NCBI GenBank assembly: GCA_030581615.1 | Contig: JAKTTT010000006.1 | Location: 62,001 to 126,000, forward strand | Reading direction: 5' to 3' | DNA: 64,000 nucleotides | Source: Alloascoidea africana | Lineage: Eukaryota > Ascomycota > Alloascoideomycetes > Alloascoideales > Alloascoideaceae | In this document: positions 10,908 to 20,011 of the stretch, piece after piece | Numbering within the stretch: the first letter of the stretch is position 1 | Layout: every line of letters starts with the position of its first letter | Notes under the pieces: generated by a model | What the model was told of the DNA's origin: nothing | What the model saw: only the letters and a program-made list of their open reading frames with translations | Database searches by the model: none | Position numbers and translations under genes: made by a program

Positions 10908-12458
10908 ATGTCCCACAACGCCCCCCTGGTATACGCTCCGCCTCCGCTAGTGGAGCAGACGAAGAAGAACCTGGAAGAGATAGTTGAACAGACCTCGGAA
11001 GTCTTGTTCGATGCTGATCTCGTCAATTCCTTGATTCTCAAACTATCCATTGACAAGTCCTTTTTCAGAAACAGCGATGGGGATGACAAATTGTCACTTG
11101 GAATTGTTTACTATCTGATGCCCGCCATCAATGAAGTGATTCGATTCTTTGATCCTTCCAGTTCACAGGAGGCAAAAGCTGCACTGGAGCTACTGCAACA
11201 GCTTCTAGCACCGTTATCATTTGAACAGATCTTGGCGACTCTTACCTTGGATGTTATAACGGAGGCGATTCAGTCACCGTTTCCCTCAATCCAAGTCCCC
11301 TTTCTCACGATCTTATCAAAGGCAAGTCCTATTGATATCATAGCCAATACACCGATCATAAAGATCCTTGTAGAACTTTTGTCCGACCCAAATACACAAA
11401 TCCCAGTTGTGAACGCTGTCGAGGCTGTGATTAGAAACATATCCTCTGGCAAGCTTGTTAGAAAGAGACTATTTTCTGGCAACATTTTAGAGATTCTGCG
11501 TGGAATGGCCCAGAGCAACGATAGTACGTTGCTGTTTAGATTACTGGACCTAATTGAGCCATTGGTTATTCTGGCACCCGGTGAGGTTCCCAGTGAGCTC
11601 TACCTCATCGACCCAGCGAATATACATCATAATGAAGATGTTATCCTGAAGTTGAGACTCATCGAGTTTTATGCTGACCTAATTCAGAAAGTAATCTGCA
11701 AGATTGATAGTTCGCAACAGCAAAGAAAACCAACGGGAAATGCCAACTATCCGGATGGAGAAACCGGAAGGGTGGGCTACGAGCCGATTTTGAACAAAAT
11801 CTTCCCACAGCTGGAAGCGGTATTTATTCTTTATTCTAAGCGAGAAACCAACTCTGACGTTTCCACGTTTCTTACAAATGAAATATGCAGACTGTTCAGC
11901 ATTCTTTCAAGGTCCAAGTTGACAGAGAGTGCCATCTTTGAGAAATTAGATAAACAGTTTAACGTCGTGTCCACTTTGAACACTTTCAACGAATTTTCTT
12001 TAGCCCTAATAGCGTCGCTAAGTCCTTCATACTTGGCGAAACACAATCCAGAATTGGTCTCCATGTTTGTTCCGCGGGCAAAATTCATTCCTGTTTATCG
12101 AAATTTCATCTCATCTCAGGATACTTTTTCAAGAGTATCCGAGACGATCACAACAAACTCCCTAAAAGCGCTTCCTGTTCCCGAAACGTTTTTGATTCTG
12201 GAGGCAATGACTCGATATCCGTGGAGCACACGTCTATTGTTACAGGATCTGCCACAGATAATGAGCCTGATGATCGATGAAGAAGGAAAACTTAGTGATG
12301 CTGTGGAATTACGGGCCAAGTGCTTGGAGAACTTGATTCTGAAAAATGATAGTATCGTTTTGGGAGTTTGGTACAAAGGAATTTACGAGCAGTATCTCAA
12401 GACTAGAAGCAGCGACAAGTACGAGCCACAAGTTTTGATCCAGGACAAGACTCTATAG
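10908..12458 (+). CDS. HSM3: Hsm3/PSMD5-type 26S proteasome base assembly chaperone
   Basis: Hsm3 (mammalian S5b/PSMD5) is an Armadillo-like chaperone that binds Rpt1 during assembly of the 19S base; the yeast gene was first found in mismatch-repair screens. The product is 516 residues (S. cerevisiae about 480) and almost entirely helical with repeated leucine-rich helices: ELLQQLLAPLSFEQILATLT, FPSIQVPFLTILSKASPIDI, NAVEAVIRNISSGKLVRKRL, LLFRLLDLIEPLVILAPGE. No membrane segment or catalytic motif is seen. It starts 180 bp after UBX7, and its stop codon lies 86 bp from the convergent MTR4 stop, so 3' UTRs probably overlap. Identification rests on overall helical pattern and family resemblance. 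Confidence 0.8.
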   Translation: MSHNAPLVYAPPPLVEQTKKNLEEIVEQTSEVLFDADLVNSLILKLSIDKSFFRNSDGDDKLSLGIVYYLMPAINEVIRFFDPSSSQEAKAALELLQQLLAPLSFEQILATLTLDVITEAIQSPFPSIQVPFLTILSKASPIDIIANTPIIKILVELLSDPNTQIPVVNAVEAVIRNISSGKLVRKRLFSGNILEILRGMAQSNDSTLLFRLLDLIEPLVILAPGEVPSELYLIDPANIHHNEDVILKLRLIEFYADLIQKVICKIDSSQQQRKPTGNANYPDGETGRVGYEPILNKIFPQLEAVFILYSKRETNSDVSTFLTNEICRLFSILSRSKLTESAIFEKLDKQFNVVSTLNTFNEFSLALIASLSPSYLAKHNPELVSMFVPRAKFIPVYRNFISSQDTFSRVSETITTNSLKALPVPETFLILEAMTRYPWSTRLLLQDLPQIMSLMIDEEGKLSDAVELRAKCLENLILKNDSIVLGVWYKGIYEQYLKTRSSDKYEPQVLIQDKTL

Positions 12459-12544
12459 TAGGGTTACAACTAGAGTAAATATATTTTGTATGCTCTGTAG
12501 TTTTGCATGCTAGATACTTTCGATAGAGGGAAGGAAAACAGTTC

Positions 12545-15500
12545 TCACAAATACAGAGATCCAGCAGATACAATATCTCTATGAACCAAAGTCAGGGCTT
12601 TCTCCATCTTCTCTTCCAACATTGAATTCCCAATGGTCTTCGCTGCCATACTCATTTGTCTAATCATCTCCTCCAGCCTTTTAAACATCCTTATCAAGCT
12701 TCCCTCGTAGACATCCGTAATCTTACAAATCTGCGTGAAACTGGCACCTTTACACCAGGAGTATACAACTTCCATGAGCTCAGATCTAAACGACTCGACA
12801 TAATCCTTCTCATTAATCTCGAGTTTTGAATCCTTGGAGATCTTGGCTATCTTTGCTGCCATTTCCTGCATCTGCTTCAACGGGTCTGCTAACTCTGGCT
12901 TCAACTTGGGAGTCTCTTTTGATCTCTCCTCAAACACAAAACAGCTCAACAAAGCTGCAGATTGCTCGGGACTTAGATCGTTGAACGTACCGTTAAAAAT
13001 CAGTTCTGTTAAAAGAAGTTCATCTCCTGTGCTAATTTCACACGCGACACGTCCTTTTAACTCAATTATATCTTGCTGCGTTGTGAAGTTTAGCCGACGA
13101 AGAACCCGTTTTCGGCGCTTCAAATCCTCCAAATGAATCACAGCGTTTGCGTCTGTGATTTTCTGCTGAGACTTTTTGATCTCATCCGCTAGCAATACCT
13201 TTTCAGAGTATTTTTTATAGGATTCCGCGAGAGCAGGCGAATTGTGAAGAGGATTGGAGTAAAGCCTCGATTCCAGAATTTCGATTTTGCGCAACAACTT
13301 TTTAAAAGAGTCATCGTCAATCTTCATGTGTTCTATAGGATCCAACGTTGGGATGCCATCTGGGAACCGGCGCACTGTTTCCTCCAAGGATTTTTTCACC
13401 ATCGACTTTCCCTTATTCTGTCGAATATCTTTGGGGACTTTTAATCTGATTTGGCTTATGGAGTGCACTCCTTCAAGCGTTATTGGGATTACCTCGGTTT
13501 TTGTGTTTTCACCATCAACAGCAGGTCGGATGCCCTCTGGCAAAACTGGGATATGCTGCTTTATCAAGTTTATAGGGGAGTCAGCATAGATCTTTGTGAC
13601 GAGAACGTCCACAATGTAGGACTGGTGACTCGTGAAAGAATGATCGAATCTGTTCCTCTTTGGAACACTTCTCTTTTGAAAGTTTACAACAACGCCCCAG
13701 CCATAATCATCCTTGCCAACTACCACTTTGATGAGTCTTCCTGGTTGTAAAAACGTCAAGGAATGGGTAGGATGGGTAACCACATGCCTCACGTCGTCTC
13801 CATACGTGGCAAGCTGTTTCTTCAGTTCATAATACTCCTTCACAGTTCCTTCGTCATCGATAGTTATGCTATCCATTTGACTAGTCAACTCAAACACTTT
13901 TTTCTCCAAAATTGGAACTGAGGCAGCGTTCTGGAACTGGAAAAACGACCTCTGCAACATAAACTCAGGTGAGATGCCTTCAACGCGCATCAGGTTCAGA
14001 ACCATATTATACCCCAGATGGAAAGCTGAATCAAGCCTGTCGGCCTCACCTTTAACCATCCCTTTTGCGACCTGAGGCTCCATTTTCTCATCAATCATCA
14101 TGATGACCAGTCCTCTATCGTCAAGTCCTCGACGTCCAGCACGACCAGACATTTGAATATATTCACCGCCTGAAACCCATCTAAAAACCTTGCCATCCCA
14201 TTTCCTCACATTTGTGAACACCACTGTTTTCGCAGGCATATTCAGGCCAATTGAGAAAGTTTCTGTTGCAAAAAGAACTTTCAAAAGTCCTTCTTGGAAA
14301 AGGATTTCGATAATTTCTTTTAAAATTGGAAGAAGACCACTGTGATGAATGCCAATACCTCGGCGGAGCAAGGGCAGTATAGAGACAATTTGCGGTAACT
14401 GCTTATCAGCTTCTGGCAGGATGCTCACCGCATTGTTAAAGATCTTGGTCAACGTTTCTTTTTCTTCCTCGGTGTTGAAATCCAACTTGCTCATTTTCAG
14501 AGCCAGAGCTTCACACTCGCGCTTACTGAAACTGAACACAATGACAGGGTTGAACTTTCGAATCCAAATCATTTTGATGATTTTATAAATATCCGATTTT
14601 CCATCGTTGCGGCCACCTTTGTAAGACTTTCCCTTTTTGCCCCTCTTTGAATCGATAGCTCCAGGATCATCTCCCATCTTGTCTGATATAGAGGCCATCG
14701 CTTTTTGAAAGTTTTCTTCTCTAAAATTGCTCTTCTCGTCAACAACAAGATGAATGCCGCTGCCACTGGCAGGAAAAAGATAGTGCTGTAAAGGAGTTGG
14801 CCTGAAATTCGTGTAAACCACATGGCAAGGCTGAACATGGATTTTACAAATCCACTCTGCAAACTCCATAGCGTTCGGTATAGTTGCTGATAAAAAAACA
14901 TAGTGTACTTTATCTGGAAGCAAAATAATAGTCTCTTCCCAAACAACACCTCGCGACTTGTCTCTCATGTAATGAACCTCATCGAATATTACCCATGCTA
15001 CCTCTCGCATCATTTCAGAGCCTCTGTAAAGCATCGACCTCAAAATTTCTGTCGTCATTACAACACATCCGGCTTCTGGATTTATGGTTACATCTCCGGT
15101 CATGAGACCCACATCGCCAAATTCAGCAGAAAGCTCTCTGTACTTTTGGTTACTAAGTGCCTTGATTGGGGATGTATAAATGACTCGTTGCTTATCTCTC
15201 AAACTTTGTGCAATTGCATATTCCGCAACAACAGTTTTACCAGCTGAAGTATGAGCAGAGACCAAAACACTCTCGTTCCTATCAATACAAGAAATTGAGG
15301 TATCTTGGAATGGATCTAGAGTGAATGGATACGTCCGCGCATCTTTTTCCCGTTTATGTTGGCCAATTGGAGTATAATCGTAATCTGGGGGAAGTGCGAC
15401 CTGATGTCTAACCTGATGAGATAGTACCACACCTTTATCACCAGCTTTAGCATCAACCACCGGCTCTGATAGCAGACCAGCGGATGCTGCAACTTCTCGA

Positions 15501-15820
15501 AGGGCCTCAGTTTCAAACGAATCTGTTACAACAGGCACTTTTTCCTTTTCTTTTTCTTTCCCGTTATCCTGCTGCTCTGACTTGTTTCCATCGCTGTTGG
15601 AATCTTCCGTCTTCACTTTCTTCACATTCGATTCTATGGGAGTTGCAGAACGAGGTCGTTTAATTCCTTTCTCATCTTGTGCACTTGTTTTTTCCTCTAC
15701 TGGTGTTTCCTTCTTTATTGGTGTTTCCTCCTGAGACTTTTTCTGTTTCTTCTTTTTCTCGTCCGGCAGCTTCTCGACAGTGGTCGGTGCTTCATTGAAC
15801 ACATCAAACAAGTCGTCCAT
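12545..15820 (-). CDS. MTR4: Mtr4 exosome-associated DExH RNA helicase
   Basis: Mtr4 is the 3'-5' RNA helicase of the TRAMP complex and feeds RNAs to the nuclear exosome. The product is 1091 residues (S. cerevisiae 1073). I chose the ATG at 15820 ([10 protein letters not shown]), which matches the family N terminus; an upstream in-frame TTG is not needed. Motifs in order: Walker A AHTSAGKT near residue 190, [22 protein letters not shown] near 280, [33 protein letters not shown] and [10 protein letters not shown]. The arch/KOW insertion and the C-terminal helical bundle follow, ending in the usual [16 protein letters not shown] region. A Lys/Glu-rich N-terminal ~100 residues is disordered, as in homologues. 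No anomaly is seen. Confidence 0.97.
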   Translation of the reverse strand: MDDLFDVFNEAPTTVEKLPDEKKKKQKKSQEETPIKKETPVEEKTSAQDEKGIKRPRSATPIESNVKKVKTEDSNSDGNKSEQQDNGKEKEKEKVPVVTDSFETEALREVAASAGLLSEPVVDAKAGDKGVVLSHQVRHQVALPPDYDYTPIGQHKREKDARTYPFTLDPFQDTSISCIDRNESVLVSAHTSAGKTVVAEYAIAQSLRDKQRVIYTSPIKALSNQKYRELSAEFGDVGLMTGDVTINPEAGCVVMTTEILRSMLYRGSEMMREVAWVIFDEVHYMRDKSRGVVWEETIILLPDKVHYVFLSATIPNAMEFAEWICKIHVQPCHVVYTNFRPTPLQHYLFPASGSGIHLVVDEKSNFREENFQKAMASISDKMGDDPGAIDSKRGKKGKSYKGGRNDGKSDIYKIIKMIWIRKFNPVIVFSFSKRECEALALKMSKLDFNTEEEKETLTKIFNNAVSILPEADKQLPQIVSILPLLRRGIGIHHSGLLPILKEIIEILFQEGLLKVLFATETFSIGLNMPAKTVVFTNVRKWDGKVFRWVSGGEYIQMSGRAGRRGLDDRGLVIMMIDEKMEPQVAKGMVKGEADRLDSAFHLGYNMVLNLMRVEGISPEFMLQRSFFQFQNAASVPILEKKVFELTSQMDSITIDDEGTVKEYYELKKQLATYGDDVRHVVTHPTHSLTFLQPGRLIKVVVGKDDYGWGVVVNFQKRSVPKRNRFDHSFTSHQSYIVDVLVTKIYADSPINLIKQHIPVLPEGIRPAVDGENTKTEVIPITLEGVHSISQIRLKVPKDIRQNKGKSMVKKSLEETVRRFPDGIPTLDPIEHMKIDDDSFKKLLRKIEILESRLYSNPLHNSPALAESYKKYSEKVLLADEIKKSQQKITDANAVIHLEDLKRRKRVLRRLNFTTQQDIIELKGRVACEISTGDELLLTELIFNGTFNDLSPEQSAALLSCFVFEERSKETPKLKPELADPLKQMQEMAAKIAKISKDSKLEINEKDYVESFRSELMEVVYSWCKGASFTQICKITDVYEGSLIRMFKRLEEMIRQMSMAAKTIGNSMLEEKMEKALTLVHRDIVSAGSLYL

Positions 15821-16754
15821 TCTGTACAAAGCGTGCTGAGATGGAGATGCTGAGATGGATTTTTTTTTACTTTCAGGCTTCCCTTGAAAAACTCATGAAA
15901 AGCAAGTCACGTGTATTTGGTATTACCCGCACGTTGAACCTAACCTTTGGAGAGCTGAACACATCGAGAGACAAAGTGAATAAAAACATAGTTTGGCAGA
16001 AGACTACAACTTGTCTCATTATGAGCTTTGTGCATCACGTATCCAGTACTGCTTGGAAGGCAACTAGAGCGAAGCAGACGTAAAAAGATGTCAACAGAGT
16101 GAGTAAAGAGACCGGTACTGGAGTAATAGCCAGCATTTTGCTGGAGAATGTCAACTTGTGCCTGCTTGGGTATGCGCTGGAAAAAAACGAGGTTTGATTC
16201 TTTTGCTCTATTCGGGTGCATTATCAGCGGCCCAACCAACCAGCCAAGAGGTAAAAGCTATCGGGGTATTCTACTGGGGGGAAAGACAGGACTAGGAAGC
16301 TAAAAATCGGAACCATGCCGGGCACCAGAGCATTTCCCGTTTTGTGTTTTAGCTCCACACGTGAAGCTCGAACCGTTGGGGTCTGCTCACCACCAGGTGC
16401 TGCTCAGATCGAGCCGGGCAAAGAACGCGGATGTGTCTGACGGCCGGTGGAACTGGCGGAACCAGCTCCAAGAGCTTTCGTGCTCTGGCGAGGCTCCCGG
16501 ACGCTTTGTTCATGGCGGACTTCAGCGGTTGCAACGGGATGATATCATAGATCCGGTATGCATGATATTTATCCGAAAGATCCATACCAGAGCCTGTGAC
16601 CCATCAGCATGTTCTGCCCAAAACGACCATTTTGCGCTTTTTCTCTTCCTTCGGATGCTCTATCTGGATGCAACCGACGCCAGCGAGCCGAATCTTATAA
16701 AAGACACGCTCTGCTCATCACCCCTGCCCAGCTTTGGCCGTTCCAACGCTCACA
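15821..16754. other. Divergent promoter region, MTR4 / Hal4-like kinase
   Basis: No gene recognised. It contains a direct repeat of GCTGAGATGG close to the MTR4 start (about 15836-15856) and a TCACGTG E-box at about 15907-15913. ORFs here are short and unlike known proteins. Confidence 0.5.
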
Positions 16755-18491
16755 ATGTACTATCCTCTCCAGAATCCTGTGCTTTTAAAGAGCACCAGTA
16801 AAGCAGACCGTAGTCACAGCCAGGACCATAAGCATGGGCCATTCACACGACACCGCCATGCAAATTCATTTCACAAGGAGGTGACAATGCTTCTCAGGAG
16901 GAGTGTCAGTCAACCTAGTAGCAGCCTTGTTGCAGAATCCTCCTCTGTTCCAGCTTCTTCGCACCACAGCAAGAAGGGAAAATCGTCTTCGATATTCAAA
17001 CGATACCGCCGGAACGAGCTATTGGGAACTGGCATTGGCGGACGAGTTATTCTGGTGACAAGGGCTTCAGACAACAAGCTATTTGCAATCAAAGAGTTCA
17101 AAAAGAAGGAGAATTACGAGTCTCAGCGGGATTACAGCAAGAAAGTAAGCGCCGAATATACAATTGGCTCTACGCTTCGGCATCAAAATATCATACAGAC
17201 GGTAGAACTCTGTTTTGAAGGCGACAAGATCTATCAGGTGCTTGAGTATGGCGACTATGACCTCTACGCCATCATAATGTCCAAGGGGATTTCAACCGAG
17301 GAGATATCCTGCTACTTCAAACAGATTGCCAACGGCGTGCATTATTTACACCACATGGGTCTGGCGCACCGCGATTTAAAACTGGACAATTGTGTCGTGA
17401 ATGTAAACGGCATTCTCAAGATTATTGATTTTGGCGTTGCGGTTGTCTTCAACTATCCATTTTCAAGCAAAGTGATCAAGTCCAGCGGCATTGTTGGCTC
17501 TGAGCCCTACCTTGCCCCAGAAGAGGTGGCCTTGATCACATACGACCCACGGCCCGTGGACGTGTGGGCTCTTGGCATAATGCTATTCAGCATGGTTAGA
17601 AAACGATTCCCCTGGGAGTGCCCTCGTCTTTCCAGTGCCTCCTTCAAAAAGTTTGTCACGCGGAGAGACGGCGAACCCTTACAGCAACTGCTTAATAGGT
17701 CATCAAGCATGACTGTTGAAGGGCCACTTGCAACTGTGTCGTATAGCAGTTCGATCGAGGTTCCAAAACTAAAGATCGATCGTTCAGAATTTATGGATAG
17801 GAAAAGGAGTCCGGACGGAGATACGCAGCTGATATTCGATCAATATTGTACGTCTTCGCCAATGCAGAGCTCGCTCGAGTGTCCTTTCTACGACTCTGAT
17901 GTGGACGAGGAGGTTGTTTCGGACACGATCCCAAACTCGATACCCACGGATCATCCTGTTAGTTTCCGACCTCCAAGCTCAAAACCAGCATTTCTAGGTC
18001 TAGACGGGTTACATCTGAGCTTGCCCCAAGCATCACTGGCATCTGGCTGTGATTCCGATACCGACTTCAATCCGATTCTAAAAGCCTCCCAGACATCGAT
18101 TAGGAACGAAAGCTTAAAGTGTGAGAACCTTCTACGGGATCACCAGGTTTCGTACACAAAGCGCTACGGCCACCGATCGTGGGAGGAGGAAATGCTCATA
18201 TCTCTACTACCCTCTGAAATGGCCAACGTGATGAGAGGAATGCTGTGGCTTGCTCCACACGAGCGGCTCAACATAGATGAGATTCTCTGTGATGAATGGG
18301 TAAAGGGGATTGAGATCTGTAGAGAACAGGGGAATGGAGAGATTCTCAAGGCACAGAACCATATTCATACTCAACTCTCCATGGACACTGCTCACATTGC
18401 TGGCCTCGAGAGGGCAAGGGACCGCAGCAACAGCAGCCACGGCAGCCACGGCAGCTCTCGCAGCACCAGCACCAGCACCAGTGGCAGGTGA
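16755..18491 (+). CDS. Hal4/Sat4-Hal5-Npr1 family Ser/Thr protein kinase
   Basis: This fungal kinase group controls ion and nutrient transporters at the plasma membrane (Hal4/Sat4 and Hal5 act on K+ uptake, Npr1 on permeases). The ATG at 16755 gives 578 residues. The kinase domain starts near residue 85: glycine loop GTGIGGRVILV, ATP lysine in LFAIKEF, and the family-typical KKVSAEYTIGSTLRHQNII. The catalytic loop is GLAHRDLKLDN, DFG is at 225-227 and APE (LAPEE) at 254-256, so it looks active. The C-lobe is interrupted by about 180 Ser-rich, acidic residues (roughly 290-470) before SLLPSEMANVMRGMLWLAP and DEWVKGIEIC. The last ~30 residues are a Ser/Thr/His tail. The closest match in my reading is Sat4/Hal4; the exact orthologue is uncertain. 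Confidence 0.85.
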   Translation: MYYPLQNPVLLKSTSKADRSHSQDHKHGPFTRHRHANSFHKEVTMLLRRSVSQPSSSLVAESSSVPASSHHSKKGKSSSIFKRYRRNELLGTGIGGRVILVTRASDNKLFAIKEFKKKENYESQRDYSKKVSAEYTIGSTLRHQNIIQTVELCFEGDKIYQVLEYGDYDLYAIIMSKGISTEEISCYFKQIANGVHYLHHMGLAHRDLKLDNCVVNVNGILKIIDFGVAVVFNYPFSSKVIKSSGIVGSEPYLAPEEVALITYDPRPVDVWALGIMLFSMVRKRFPWECPRLSSASFKKFVTRRDGEPLQQLLNRSSSMTVEGPLATVSYSSSIEVPKLKIDRSEFMDRKRSPDGDTQLIFDQYCTSSPMQSSLECPFYDSDVDEEVVSDTIPNSIPTDHPVSFRPPSSKPAFLGLDGLHLSLPQASLASGCDSDTDFNPILKASQTSIRNESLKCENLLRDHQVSYTKRYGHRSWEEEMLISLLPSEMANVMRGMLWLAPHERLNIDEILCDEWVKGIEICREQGNGEILKAQNHIHTQLSMDTAHIAGLERARDRSNSSHGSHGSSRSTSTSTSGR

Positions 18492-18746
18492 GAGAAGATG
18501 AGGTGTTCCCAGTCTTTGTAATGCTAGCCATATAGACCTAAATTAGCTATTTATTCTGCAAGATCAAAGCTCAATTCAACAGCCCATAAGGTCTGGGGGC
18601 GGGTAATGGGGGCGCTGACAATCGCTGGCGGCGCAGACGAGGCAACACACACGCACACATATAGACAAGACCTCTAGAGAAGAGCTGATCAAGCATAGCG
18701 CCTCCAATTGCCCTTAGACTCCAGAGAAACAGGGAACCGTGTGAAC

Positions 18747-19628
18747 ATGTCGCTCTTTTTCAAGTCACCCTTAGAGATCGAGATCCGGCTGGATGGCGAG
18801 GACACCCGGCAGATGGTGGAGGTAAAGTCTCGGAGCGGGCACCATGACAAGATGCTCCTGTACAAAGACGGCGAATCTGTGAAAGGAGCAGTCACGATCC
18901 GGGTTCGAGATGGAAAGAAGTTGGAGCACCTGGGGATAAAAGTGCAGTTTGTAGGGTCGATTGAGATGGCCAAGGACCAAGGGCAGCACGACGACTTTCT
19001 GTCACTTGGACAAGAGCTGGCGGCTCCTTCTGAGATTCGGCACCCAGAAACATTCCCGTTTGAATTCAAGAACGTGGAGAAGCAATTTGAGAGCTACATG
19101 GGCATGAATGTAAAGTTGCGGTACTATGTCCGTGTGACGGTGAGCCGGAGGACGACAGATGTGATTCGGGAGAAGGACGTTTGGGTATATTCTTACAAGA
19201 TGCCACCCGATACGATAAGCTCTGTAAAGATGGATGTTGGCATTGAGGACTGTTTGCACATTGAGTTTGAATATAGCAAGTCGAGGTATCATTTAAAAGA
19301 CGTTATTGTTGGTCGCATCTATTTCTTACTCGTGAGGTTGAAAATCAAACACATGGAGCTTTCGATCATACGAAGAGAAACGTTGGGCACGCCCCCAAAT
19401 CAGATAAACGAGAGTGAGACGTTGGTCAGGTTTGAGATTATGGATGGTGCGCCAGTTAAAGGGGAGACAATTCCCATCCGTTTGTTTTTGGGAGGATTTG
19501 ATTTGACTCCAACGTTTAGGGACGTGAACAAGAAGTTTTCAACGAGGACTTTCCTCAGTCTGGTTTTGATTGACGAGGACCAACGAAGATATTTCAAACA
19601 GAGCGAGATTATACTTTATAGAGAATAA
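18747..19628 (+). CDS. VPS26: Vps26 retromer subunit
   Basis: Vps26 (Pep8 in S. cerevisiae) is the arrestin-fold subunit of the retromer, which returns cargo such as the CPY receptor from endosomes to the Golgi. The first ATG at 18747 gives MSLFFKSPLEIEI, matching the typical start; open sequence upstream has only a TTG. At 293 residues it is close to the mammalian length. Conserved blocks are HHDKMLLYKDGESVKGAV, LEHLGIKVQFVGSIE, FEFKNVEKQFESYMGMNVKL, LRYYVRVTVSR, DCLHIEFEYSKSRYHLKDVI, ELSIIRRE and the end EIMDGAPVKGETIPIRLFL followed by RDVNKKFSTRTFL and EIILYRE. No anomalies. Confidence 0.96.
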   Translation: MSLFFKSPLEIEIRLDGEDTRQMVEVKSRSGHHDKMLLYKDGESVKGAVTIRVRDGKKLEHLGIKVQFVGSIEMAKDQGQHDDFLSLGQELAAPSEIRHPETFPFEFKNVEKQFESYMGMNVKLRYYVRVTVSRRTTDVIREKDVWVYSYKMPPDTISSVKMDVGIEDCLHIEFEYSKSRYHLKDVIVGRIYFLLVRLKIKHMELSIIRRETLGTPPNQINESETLVRFEIMDGAPVKGETIPIRLFLGGFDLTPTFRDVNKKFSTRTFLSLVLIDEDQRRYFKQSEIILYRE

Positions 19629-20011
19629 GAAGGTAACTCATAGGTGTTTGCTTCGCTTAGTGTGTATCTAAAATCAAACCCCAGCCTACATTATTCACAG
19701 AAAACAGTTGATTTCCCTTTTGCCAATGTGTTTTTTTTTTCTTTTTCTTCTTCTTCTTCTTCATGTTATAAATTTACGAAAAAAGTAATAGAAACAATTG
19801 ATATAACCTTGAGGAAAAAAACTCAAAACCTGTTGAAATGAAGCTTCCTTTTAATTTATATACTTTTTATATGCCCTTCACATGTCCTCCCCCCCAAAAC
19901 AAGAGAACCTGTTCTCTTATAATAAGCCAAACAAGGGGCCAAATATGAATGAAAATGAAAATGAGAATGAAAATAGCAAGAAAAAAAAACACCAATGAAA
20001 TCTTTTAAGAT
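19629..20011. other. Convergent 3' flank VPS26 / ZAP1
   Basis: AT-rich and without a gene: T-rich tract with TTC repeats at about 19729-19763, and GAAAATGA-type repeats near 19946-19976. Consistent with overlapping transcript ends. Confidence 0.6.

Noticed and set aside
16340-16600. tRNA-like B-box GGTTCGAGC on the minus strand
   Set aside because: No matching acceptor stem, A box or anticodon arm could be drawn around it. No other tRNA candidate was found.
18708-18746. Upstream extension of VPS26 from a TTG
   Set aside because: The first ATG at 18747 gives the family-typical MSLFFK start. Similar TTG extensions of MTR4, the Hal4-like kinase and RGD1 were rejected for the same reason.
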